A stretch of DNA of 64,000 bases from Ciona intestinalis. Lineage: Eukaryota > Chordata > Ascidiacea > Phlebobranchia > Cionidae. A program made the position numbers and the translations under genes. The DNA lies in NCBI RefSeq assembly GCF_000224145.3, contig NC_020179.2:2690939-2754938 (forward strand), read 5' to 3'. How positions within the stretch are numbered: position 1 is the stretch's first letter; each line of letters starts with the position of its first letter. The notes under the pieces were generated by a model that had not been told where the DNA came from, made no database searches, and worked only from the letters and a program-made list of their open reading frames with translations. This document shows, one piece after another, positions 21,701 to 32,300 of the stretch.

Positions 21701-24700
21701 CCCACAAATGTCCCATTTCACCCCACTTTTGCCCGCTAAAGATGTCCCATTTCACCCCACATTACAACATAATACGTTGAAGAGTTTTACACTTTTACCG
21801 TATAATTTTTGCAGGGGAAAGGTTTACAAAGAACTTATGGAACTTCACCCAACTCGCGCATGCGCACAACATTTAAAGAATCTACCATTACTATCGGAGT
21901 TCTGCAAATGTTCCGAAGACAACGTACCACAGGTATATATAGTCTCATACTGTCTATCGTTATACATTTATTCTGTTTGTATTCTCACAAAACATCTGGC
22001 TAGGTACATATTGTATCACCCTCGGTGTAAGGGTATCACATGGCTTGCAACGTTACGAAACATCACCCATATAGAATAGAACTCTCGTTAAAATTCACTC
22101 TTGTAAGTGTTGAGTTATAAAACGTCGATTTGTAGACTCCGCACCTGTAGCTTACTTGGGTTCGAGGCTCGACGCTGCCACCCATCTGTCTCTTTTTTGC
22201 CCCGCCACACCAGTACCAATAAGTTAGTTCCAGTAATACAATTTTAGTATCATACTCAACTGTTAACTTTCAAAAACGTGTGTGTTTTTTTTTCACCTAT
22301 AATAATATTGTAAGGTAGGGGATTATAGGACACTTTTTCCATTCTATATTCGTTCCAATTGGTATAGTTAACAAAAAACATTCAAAATTGTAAAACCGTA
22401 TTCTCAAAACTCCTACAGACCGTTGTCTTCCCCCACTCTAATATACTTTCATTTCAGCTTGAAGATATTTCCGCCTTCCTACAAAGTAGAACAGGATTTC
22501 GTATTCGTCCAGCCGCTGGATTTCTTAGCCCTCGTGACTTTTTAGCTGGGTTGGCCTTTCGTGTGTTTAACTGCACTCAATATATCAGGTGACTGGCCTT
22601 TCATGACGTCATAATTTACTTAGTTGTCACGTGGTTGTGACTCCATTTTAGCGGCATTACGCCATTATTTATTTAGGATTTACCAAGCTCGGCTATGGAA
22701 ATATCCCCTTCTTTATTGTATATTAATTAAGTTGAACAATTGGATGCGGCTAAACTTTTTCTTTTCTTTTTTATATTTACATTTGGTTGCAAACAAAAAA
22801 CATTTATAGTAGGTTGGGGAAGATGGAACACCTTTTTATTCTATTTTCTTGTTTTATTTGGTAGTAAACATAGATCGTTGTTAATTTTTTCAGGATATTA
22901 TGCGGTTAGGTGCCTCGCCTTCTCCCATTTTACTATATATATATAACCGTATCCTTACGACACTAAAAGAGTGTTGTTAAACACGATTAGAAAATGTAAA
23001 GTTATTAAGTACAAATGGTATTCATCTTACTCTACAATTCTATATACGAATCCAAAAAATATATAGTAGGGTGGGGGAAGATGGGACACCTTTGGATTCA
23101 GTTTTCTCATCCCATGTGGTAGTAAACAAAGAACATTCAAAGAATTATAAAACTGTATTCCCACGGCTCCCATGGACCGTTGTTAACTGTTTAAAACACG
23201 ATCAGGATATTTGTTTATTTTATGTTAAAGGTGTCCCATCTGTCCCCACCCTACTGTACTTTAATATGTCATGTATTTTAGACACCACAGCGATCCATAC
23301 TACACCCCAGAACCTGACATATGTCACGAAATACTTGGCCATGTACCGTTGTTGGCTGATCCAGAGTTTGCTCAGTTCAGTCAAGAGATTGGACTTGCTT
23401 CGCTGGGAGTTTCAGACCAAGATATTTCAAAACTTGCAGGGGTAAGTTGGATTTGTTTTTGTAAGTTAATATAGATATAAGCACTATTAAATTGGTTACA
23501 TTTTCTTGATAAGTGAACCACATATATTAGAACGGGGAAAGACGGGACACCTTTTCCTTCTATCTTCCTGTACCATTTGGTAGTAAACAAAGAACATTAA
23601 AAGAATTATGAAGCCGCATCCTCACGACTCCCCATAGACCGTTGTTAATTCTTTAAAACACGATCAAGATATTTGGATATTATGTGCTAAAAGTGTCGTA
23701 TCTCCCCCACCCTACTAATGGTGGGTTGGAGTAAGCTGGGCCATGTTTTTAATCGTTTATATATCGTCCTATTTTTTGGTAATAAATAAAGAATATTCAC
23801 AGAATCATATAACCGTATCCTCACAACTCTGAAAACGTTATGGTAGTTGTTAAAACAAGATTGGGAAATGGGTTATAATATATGGTCCTGTGGGAGAAGA
23901 TGAGACAACTTTAGCACATAATATCCAAAAATCCTGACCGTGTTTTAAACAATTAACAACGGTCTATGGGAGTCGTGAGGATACGGTTTCATAATCTTTT
24001 AATGTTCTTTGTTTACTACCAAATTGGACGAAAAAATAGAATGTTTAGGTGTCCGATCTTCCCCCATTCTACTATATGTTGTTTACTTAGTAAGGAAATA
24101 TTGCCAACTTAATTTTGGAAATATATTAACAAACGCCATTTATCTTACCTGTCCGGCGCCGTGGCGTAGTCGCTGCTACCATTGTGGGCGTATGTGTCCT
24201 TGGGCAAGACACATAACGACATTTGCTCCAACCCAGTGGCCACTAATGGGTTGTCGTAAGCTGGCACGAGGTGTTAAACCTGTGTAATAACGACTGTCGT
24301 TTTCCGGCCACGCGAGGATAAAGTAAGTTACATTCATTCATTCATTCATTCATTCATTCATTCATTCATTCATTCATTCATTCATTCATTCATTCATTCA
24401 TTCATTTATTCATTACCTAGGAGATCTAAACCAATATTTTTACAGTGCTACTTATACACGGTTGAGTTTGGCCTTTGCAAAGAACAGGATGGTATAAAAG
24501 CTTACGGAGCCGGTTTGCTTTCATCTATATCTGAACTCAAGGTAAACTGTTAAACTTACAAACATCGATACGAGGTGCGTATGCAACTTAAGGTGGTGCG
24601 TACAATATACGTTCAAGTAGTATACCTTGTAAGCAGGCACGCGGTGTATGAATGAAAACCCCTGTATTATAGTATAGTGGGGGAAGATGGGACACCCAGT

Positions 24701-26027
24701 TTTCTCATCCCATGTGGTAGTAAACAAAGAACGTTTAAACTTAAAGAATTACGAAACCGTATCCTCACGACTTCCACAGACCGGTGTTAATTCTTTAAAC
24801 ACGATCAGGCTATTTGGATATCATGTATTAAAGATGTCCCATCTTCCTTCACCCTACTATACAACTGCTGCGTGCCCGCCACGATAGTACAAATAAGTTC
24901 TAAAAAATATCTGTTATCATTGTCGTACAACAAAAACCAACTATATTCTATATAAGTATGAACACTAACGCGTTTTTGCCTTTAAAAAAAAAAAAAAACG
25001 ATTCCAATTTCCTTTCGGTAAGGTACAGCGTGTCATGCTATGGGCTCTAGGATTTAGGCCAGAGTTGGTCATAGCGAAACTTTTAGTATTGAGTCAAGAA
25101 AATACTTTATATGAATATTATTTATCCAGCACGCACTCAGTTCACCAGAGAAAGTTCGCGCATTCGACGCAGTTACAGCAAGTTGCCAAGAGTCGCATGT
25201 AACAGCATTCCAACCTGTCTACTTTCTCTCACCGAGTTTTTCGCAAGCAAAACATGAAATGAGGTGAATGAATGAATGTAGCACCTATTTTTCAATCGTG
25301 TTTTTAACAACTTACAACAATCTTTGACAGTTGTGAAGATACAGTTGTTTATAATTCTGTAAATATTCCTAATTTATTAACAAAAAAATAGGACAATATA
25401 AAAAATAAAAACATGGACCACCTTACTCCAACTTACCATTAGTAGGGTGGGGGAAGACGCGACTCCTTTAGCACATGATATCCAAATATCTTGATCGTGT
25501 TTTAAACAATTAACAACGGTCTATGGGAGTCGTGAGGATACGGTTTAATAACTCTTAAAATGTTCCTTGTTTACTACCAAATGGGTCGAAAAAAATAGAG
25601 GGAGGTGTTCTATCTTCCCCCACCCTACTATAGCTTATTTAAAAAAACACAATTAGGAAATATGGGATATTATGCGGAATAGGGATATTATGCGCCTGCC
25701 GCTGGCGGTATTTATTCTACCCCACAGTACTAAACCGTCAAACAAATTATATTATTTTCTAAAATTATGTACGCGAAAACATGATTGTACTAAATTTTGT
25801 GAATTTTGGTATTTTCTAAAATACTTTTAAAGGTAAATACTTGCAGGGCGTTTGCTGCTACCTTGGAACGACCTTTTGTTTTATCTTTTGACGAAGAGAC
25901 GAGTTCTGTTAAAGTTTTTGACAAGCTCAGTTCCATCCAATCAGCGGTCAGTAAAATGTCACATGACCTGGTTGTAATTTCCAAAGCACTTGGTGAAATG
26001 GAGAAACGAAAGATTGAAGTTTGCTGA
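18749..26027 (+). CDS. TPH: Tryptophan 5-hydroxylase
   Basis: Tetrahydrobiopterin- and iron-dependent enzyme that hydroxylates tryptophan, the first step of serotonin synthesis. Exons: 18749-18829, 19738-19821, 20195-20330, 20547-20653, 21257-21324, 21403-21453, 21815-21932, 22458-22588, 23282-23441, 24446-24541, 25130-25263, 25847-26027; 1347 nt, 448 aa, close to human TPH1 (444). An N-terminal ACT regulatory domain (about residues 28-95) is followed by the catalytic core and a C-terminal tetramerisation helix. Iron ligands are visible in [10 protein letters not shown] and YTVEFGLC. It is called TPH rather than PAH from [39 protein letters not shown] and [12 protein letters not shown]. Start: first ATG, AAGATGG context. 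AATAAA at 26144-26149 gives the likely 3' end. Confidence 0.94.
18882..19072 (-). mobile_element. MITE, TAGTAGGG-type
   Basis: TPH intron 1; directly abuts the next copy, sharing TATA between them. Confidence 0.8.
19074..19251 (-). mobile_element. MITE, TAGTAGGG-type
   Basis: Second element of a head-to-tail pair; the right end is eroded (GGTGTCCCATTCTATTATA). Confidence 0.7.
19898..20178. repeat. Rearranged SINE pieces
   Basis: A plus-strand head fragment (CGGCGCTGTGGTTACAGCGC) is followed by a reverse-strand 3' fragment (TCCTCGCGTGGCCGGAAAAC) and another forward tail. The final tail GATAAGTAACTTGCATTCAT ends about 13 bp before the AG of TPH exon 3 (20195). Confidence 0.55.
20667..20820 (-). 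mobile_element. MITE, right end truncated
   Basis: Begins 13 bp after the exon-4 donor of TPH and lacks the mirrored GGGTGGGG end. Confidence 0.65.
20921..21111 (+). mobile_element. MITE, TAGTAGGG-type
   Basis: TPH intron 4; the left end is degraded (TACTGTTGGATATGATATAG), the right end intact. Confidence 0.75.
21531..21710 (-). mobile_element. MITE with duplicated right end
   Basis: TPH intron 6. After the normal inside, the right terminus repeats: TGTCCCATTTCACCCCAC occurs twice at about 21709-21765. Confidence 0.65.
22311..22442 (-). mobile_element. MITE, internal deletion
   Basis: About 130 bp. The middle is lost after CTACAGACCGTTGT, which joins directly to CTTCCCCCACTCTA; 15 bp before TPH exon 8. 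Confidence 0.65.
22806..22935 (-). mobile_element. MITE, internal deletion
   Basis: About 130 bp; left end TAGTAGGTTGGGGAAGATGG intact, inside shortened. TPH intron 8. Confidence 0.65.
23064..23258 (-). mobile_element. MITE, TAGTAGGG-type
   Basis: Near-consensus ends; stops 23 bp before TPH exon 9, so its right end lies in the acceptor region. Confidence 0.85.
23527..23717 (-). mobile_element. MITE, TAGTAGGG-type
   Basis: TPH intron 9, first of three consecutive copies. Confidence 0.8.
23719..23883 (-). mobile_element. MITE, GGGGTAAGATGG-like variant
   Basis: Middle of the three: GTGGGTTGGAGTAAGCTGGG at the left, ending near GGGTTATAATATATG without a clear right terminus. Confidence 0.5.
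23884..24073 (+). mobile_element. MITE, TAGTAGGG-type
   Basis: Third of the cluster, opposite orientation; right end CCCCCATTCTACTATA. Confidence 0.8.
24150..24413 (+). repeat. SINE with internal deletion and long ATTC tail
   Basis: The head CCGGCGCCGTGGCGTAGTCG jumps to the post-B-box part (GCTGCTACCATTGTGGGCGT), so the internal promoter is broken. A second deletion removes the middle of the body. The tail is an 80-bp ATTC array (24330-24413) about 30 bp before TPH exon 10. Confidence 0.85.
24672..24860 (-). mobile_element. MITE, TAGTAGGG-type
   Basis: TPH intron 10; lacks the CCTTTTATTCTA stretch just inside the left end. Confidence 0.8.
25290..25439 (+). mobile_element. MITE variant, left end missing
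   Basis: Inside (TCGTGTTTTTAACAACTTAC) plus a GGACCACCTTACTCCAACTT right end of the GGGGTAAGATGG subfamily; abuts the next copy. Confidence 0.5.
25440..25630 (+). mobile_element. MITE, TAGTAGGG-type
   Basis: TPH intron 11; both ends near consensus. Confidence 0.85.
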
Positions 26028-26143
26028 GGTTGAAAATGGCTTTGGGACCTTTACTTTGTCGAGAGAACTAATTCGTTGAGATATGCTGTATGCTAACTGT
26101 CCGTCGTTTACCTTTATATCTCGCTAATATACGTGCGCATGTA

Positions 26144-26149
26144 AATAAA
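26144..26149 (+). terminator. TPH polyadenylation signal
   Basis: AATAAA 117 bp after the TPH stop codon, 225 bp before the next gene's start codon. Confidence 0.7.
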
Positions 26150-26373
26150 CGGTGCTTTTGCTACAAAAATGTCTGTTTTATATAGGAGTAAAATGATAAG
26201 GGTGACGTCAGCACGACGAAAACAACGCGTTTTCGATGCTTTGTGTTGATTTTAAAACGGTTTGCTCTGTGACATCATAGCGCACACTATCCGGTAATAA
26301 TTAATCGCAAGAGAGCTTGGTACAAGGTGACATAAATGCGTGTAGTTTCAGTGTCGATTAGAGGAAACGGAAG

Positions 26374-29300
26374 ATGCAGAAAATAACAAGAATATTGTGT
26401 TTTTCGAGTATATTTTTCAGCCTTGCATTACAAAGCGACGGTAGGTAGTTCATATTGTAGTATTTTGCATTGAACTATTTTGCGCTTAAGGCTGTATTTG
26501 TTGATCAAAGAAAAAACGGTACAAGTTTCGATTTGAGATTAATTTGAAAACAACGGTAACATAAACAAAATGCTTGAGATTGATTACTTTGTCAGCGAAA
26601 TAGAAAATGATTGACTTTATTTGACTGATGTATGAATGGGCGTGATTTCGTCACGTATACGAGTATTTATTTACAGTCACACCTAGAAATGCGTGCTAAA
26701 AGGTGTTATTTGTTTTGTTTTCTCAAAGAATATATAGTAGGGTGGGGAAAGATGGGACACACTTAGCACATAATATCCAAATATCCCGATCGTGTTTTAA
26801 ACAATTAACAACGGTCTTTGGGGGTCGTGGAAATATCGTTTTAAAATTTTTTTAATGTTCTTTGTTTACTACCAAATGGGACGAGAAAATAAAAATATAA
26901 AAGGTGACCCGTCTTTTGACACCATACTGCATTATATGCTTTACAATGTAAGCTCCCGTAAACAACAAAGCTATTTCATTATCAACAATTATGCAGTAAA
27001 AGCGCCTTTCTGCAGGCACGCATTCAAGATAAAAAAAAAACGCTTTTTAAACAAGAACGCCTCGCGTGTTGTTACCACACAAGTTGCATTCATCATTTAA
27101 ACTGCTGATGTAACTTGGTGGATTGAAAATGCAGTCTTTTATTGTTGCAGGCATCGAAGCAATTCCTCCGAAGAAAGGCGTGCAGTCGTTTTATAAAGCT
27201 TTAGGTGAGTAAAGTGAAACATACGTATGCAAGAGATATTAGATATTGAGTAGAAGCAATACGAATCGTTGTATATAGTAGGGTGGGGAAGACAGAACAC
27301 CTTTAGCATAGAATATCCAAATACCTTGTCTTTTGGAGTCGTAAGCATACAGTTTTATAATTCTTTGAATGTTTCTAACTTCCAAAGGGGACGAGAAACT
27401 TGAATGACCCCCCTATTATACTTAATTAGGTAATCTAGGAATGACTTCAGCATATGTAAGCGCGTTTTAGTATAACGTCATTTTTACACATAGCAACAGT
27501 ACCTTAATTGTTCCGCTGTCTATTATTTTTGCACTGTAATCTATGCATGTTTCAGTGTTTACGCATTTTTTCGACGAAGTTTTGTAATTTAGGTGCTGCC
27601 GAAGTGACGTCACACCGTGTACCACGTGATATTCCCGATGATTGTTCGAATATTCGAAACCAAAGTCTTGACGTCACAGTTTCGGCGGGCGAGAATTTTA
27701 AAGCTGTTTGTAGCTGCGTAGGTGAAGTGGTAAGTGGGATAGTGTATTCATGTACAGTAGGGTGGGGGGAGATGGGACACCGTTATCACATAGTATTGAA
27801 ATACTCTGATCGTGTTTTAAACAATTAACAACGGTCTATGGGAGTCGTTAGGAAACGGTTATATAATTCTTTGACTTTTCTTTGTTTACCACCAAATGGG
27901 ACAAGAAAATAGAATGAAAGATGTCCCATCTTCCCCCACCCTACTATATGTTCTACTTTATTTTATGTATGAATGAGGTTCTTGTTAATATTAAAACAAT
28001 TTAGCCAGATTTGGCTCATTACTTGTAATTTTGTGACTGTTGTTGTTGTTGTTGCTGGTTTTATAACTTTATGTGGACTTGAACCTTAAACCCTTTGGTC
28101 ACCGTGGCTAAATTAATGCGTGTAATTAAAAATGAAAGCTAAGTATAATATTATATGTAGACTTATATGTTAACTCTTGTCTAAACCTTAGCATATTGCG
28201 CTGTAGGACTTTTTTAAAAAAAAAACCCCTAAAAAAAACCCTTACCTATAGTAGGGTGGGGAAGATGAGACACCTTTTTATCTCTTTTCTCGTTCCATTT
28301 TGTAGTAAACAAAGAAAGTTAAAAGAATTATAAAACCGTAACGACTTTCATAGACCGTTGGTAATTGTTTAAAACACGATCAGAATATTTGGATATTATG
28401 TGCTCAAGATGTCCCATCTTTCCCTACCCTACTATATATAGAACAGAACATATAGGTATTGGGGAATATGTTAATTATGACGTAAACCCTACGTTAATAT
28501 CGTAATTATAGAACCTCACCCATACACAATAGACTCTTATGAACAATATTCGTAAATTTCCCTTTAAATTTGTTACCATTAAATAAACCGCATTTAGTAG
28601 TGACTTTGCAAATGCTTTGTTTCAATACCTATAATTGGGCGCGTAGTGACCATATATATATATATATATATATATTAGATGAATTTTAATCTCGCTTGGG
28701 CTACATTGGGCTTATATGCGAATTCCCGCTTATTAGCATTGCTGTGTATTGTATTCTACTAGTTTCACACAACGTACGCAGCAGTTTGTTCTCCAAATCA
28801 TTGTATTTACTTTGCTCTTATGAACTTATGCGTTATGTTGACTAAAAGTATAAATCACTCTCTATCGAAACGAAAGTCAAACTGTAACCGAGTTACGTAC
28901 AATCTTTATAGCATCGCAACTGTACACATACCATTAAGCCAGGAAAACACCTATTTCGTAACGGTGTTGCAACACCTGTGAAATATGCTATGTACAGACA
29001 GCCGCCGATTTTTTGTAACTGAAAGGTCTATACTCTTTACTACCGAATTGCTTTCTGGGAATTATTGCACTATAACTTTATTTGTCGGATAAATCGTGCC
29101 ATTCACGAAAATTTTACGACCGTTTTATGCCACGGCTCGTATCTACGAATTTCATTCGTGGAAAAGCTCGTAAGCAGGTACGAGTTGCATGAAACAGAAC
29201 AATCGTGTTATAACGACTGTCGCTGCTCCTCCACGCGGGGATAAATAAGTTACAAACATGGTAACTCGTAAGCAAGTACGAGGTGTATGAAAAAGAACAC

Positions 29301-32300
29301 CCGTGTTTTACGACTGTCATGGTCCCGCTGTATACCAGGATAAAAAGCACACATTCATTTTAACTTACAGCAATGGGCGATCGGCAATTGTTCTAATTTC
29401 ATCGAATTAACCACACAAGAATACAATTGGGAGAATTATGCGACCGAAGTCACAATATATTGTATGACTGGAACCCTACAGAATGGAGACTTGTGCGTAC
29501 AACGGTTCATGTATGCCGGTAAGCAACTAATAGGTAATTGTTACTCTCTTTTAGTAGGTATAGCAGAGTAGGGGAAGACGGGACATCTTTAGCACGTAAA
29601 ATCCTAATATTCTGATCATGTTTTAAGCAATTAACAACGGTCTACGGGAGTCGTAAGGACACAGTTTTAATTCTTTGAATGTTTTTGTTTACTACTAAAT
29701 GGGCCGAAAAAAAATTAGTCCTATCTTTACCCTACTATATATATTGAATAAATGAATGAACGTAACTTATCCTCGCGTGGCGGAGCAATGACCGTTTTTA
29801 TAACACGAGAGTTCTGTTTCATACATCTCGTGCGCGCTTATAAGTAATCACATGTAACTTTATGCGGCAAAAAAACATGTTGATTTTTTTCTGTATGACT
29901 GTTTAATTGTGTTTTATAATATCACATAATACATCCCGAAATCTAACTAGTTTAACTCATAGAATAATTACAACTGTTATACCTACAGAACCTACTGGCC
30001 TACCCATTGGAATACAAGGCTTTCTAATATTCATATGTGTATCAGTCGTAGCAATATCGAGTCTTTTCGTTGCTAAGAAATACAAGTCCCAGATCTCACT
30101 GACGTGCAGAGATTCATGTTCGCCAACCACCGATGATGGTATGTTTGCTTTAAACACGTTATTTGTATTTTGGTCTTGTTTTAAAAAATGACCTGAAAGT
30201 TTAAAAAAATGCTGTTCTTTGTTACGTCACAGATGGAAAAGAGTTTGACGCCTACGTATCAATCGCTAAAACCGACAGCGATAAGAAATTTGTTCAACGG
30301 AACTTCTTAGAAGCGTTGCAAAAGGAATATCGGTACAAGTTTCTGGTGGACGAAGATAATCTGTTGCCTCGATTAGGTAATCTCTCATCCGCTAGACGGT
30401 GCTAAAGAGTTACAAATTGAAGCTTAACTTGATTTGTAGTTTGGTCAATTGTGAAGATTGTTGTTCAGACACATTTTATGAAATTCGTTTTTTAAATAAA
30501 ATATTCCTGTTTTAAATTGAATTTTCCAAATTTTAAATAAATAAGTCGTTTTTCCGTAACTTAACGTGTAAGTTAATTATTTTTTACCAAATCGAAAAGA
30601 TGAAAAAAAATAACTTCATGTAAACATTAGTATAGTAGACTAAGGAAAGATTGTCCATGTTTTCATTCTTTCTATTATTGTTTTATTTAGTAGTAAAATA
30701 TTCCTAACTTTAAAATGATCAAAATTTCTAGAATATTCCGATTTAGTCCAAGAAAAGATTCACAGATGTCGTCGATTAATGATCGTGTTCACCGCCGCTT
30801 ACATGACAAATGACTGGTGCATGTATTGCTTTTCGGAAGGTACGTAATATATAGTTGGGTGGGGGAAGATGGGACACCTTTTCGCTTTGTTTTCTTTTCC
30901 CATTTGGTAGTAAACAAAGAACATTCAAAGAATTATGAAACCGTATCCTTCCGACTTCCACAGACCGGTGTTAATTCTTTAAAACACCATCAGGCTATTT
31001 AGAAATTATGTGTTAAAGGTGTCCCATCTTCCCCCAACCTACTATAGTACTGTGGGGAAGAGACCTTTAGCACACAGTATCCAAATATCCTAATTGTGTT
31101 TTAAACAATTAACAACAGTATATAATGGGAGACGTGAGGATACGGTTTTATAATTCTTTGACTGTTTTTGGTTTGCTACCAAACGGGACAGGAAAATATA
31201 ATCAAAAGATGTCCCATCTTCCCCCACCCTACTATACTTGTGTTATTAAATTCAATGAAGCAGGTGTAGCGACCACGCATATTTTCTTTTAATTATATGT
31301 AAACATGTTTTTTTGTCTGAAAGCGTGTTTTAACAACTGTTGTTTTGTCGCTACATAGTGTCTTTTCGTTTAAAATATTTATAAATCTTCGCTACTGTAA
31401 TTGAAGAGACAAATAAAGTTATTATTATATCATTCATGCATACATATATAGTACTATGGGATAAGATAGATACTACTATAATATAATATCTCATATTTCC
31501 TATGATACAGTTTTTAGTCCTTTAAATATTTATTGTTTACCCTTTATTACGTCACAATCTTCAGGTCTCCGGAAACTTCTCGAACTAAACATTCCTCTCA
31601 TTTTTATCTTTAATGACGTCACAATAGTTCGAGAACTCAACTCATACCAGCCACTAGTAGGTCACGTACCGAAGGTAAATTAAACTTCTTTAATCAAATG
31701 TTTTACATTTTCGGAAACTGTTTATTATTATTTTTATGAATGACTCTATTTTCTCACATTTTAACTCTATTTTCTCGTCCAATGTGGTAGTATAAAAGGA
31801 ACTTTTAAAGATTTATACAACTATATGCTCAAGACTCTCATAGACCGTTGTTAACTGTTTAAAAAACGATCAGGATATTCGGATATTATGCGCCGAAGGT
31901 GTCCCATCTTCCCCCATCCTACTATATTTTATTGTTTCACGCATTTTAAACTAAATGTTTAATTAAATATTTTACGTTTTCGATAACTGGTTATGATTTT
32001 TTCATTAATTTTGTAATTATTTTACTTTTTACGCATTTTTACATACTACACCTTAAACTATGCACATTTTGTCAATATTTTAAAAAAGTTTACACAATTT
32101 TATTTTTATTTTACTAAACTAGGACAAATACTCCTTTTTTACGCTTTTCACCTTATTTGGTCATGACCGGTGCTCCTATTTCGCTCGCGTGACACACACA
32201 TAATAAGCATAATGTTTTTGCCGTAAGTGGATTGCAGCAACTTATGCACTCCATAACAAACATATTTTCTTGATTTAATGGGAATCAAAACTGCAATTAG

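Noticed and set aside
24330..24413. CRISPR-like or regulatory repeat array
   Set aside because: It is an uninterrupted ATTC microsatellite, the expanded tail of a SINE; no spacers. No CRISPR array was seen anywhere.
23381..24727. Several short frames starting MFTTK(W/L) or similar
   Set aside because: They all fall inside MITE copies and reflect the repeated DNA, not a peptide family; frames differ between copies.
18749..26027. Phenylalanine hydroxylase
   Set aside because: Family-specific blocks ([33 protein letters not shown]) and the lack of tryptophan in [11 protein letters not shown] favour tryptophan hydroxylase.
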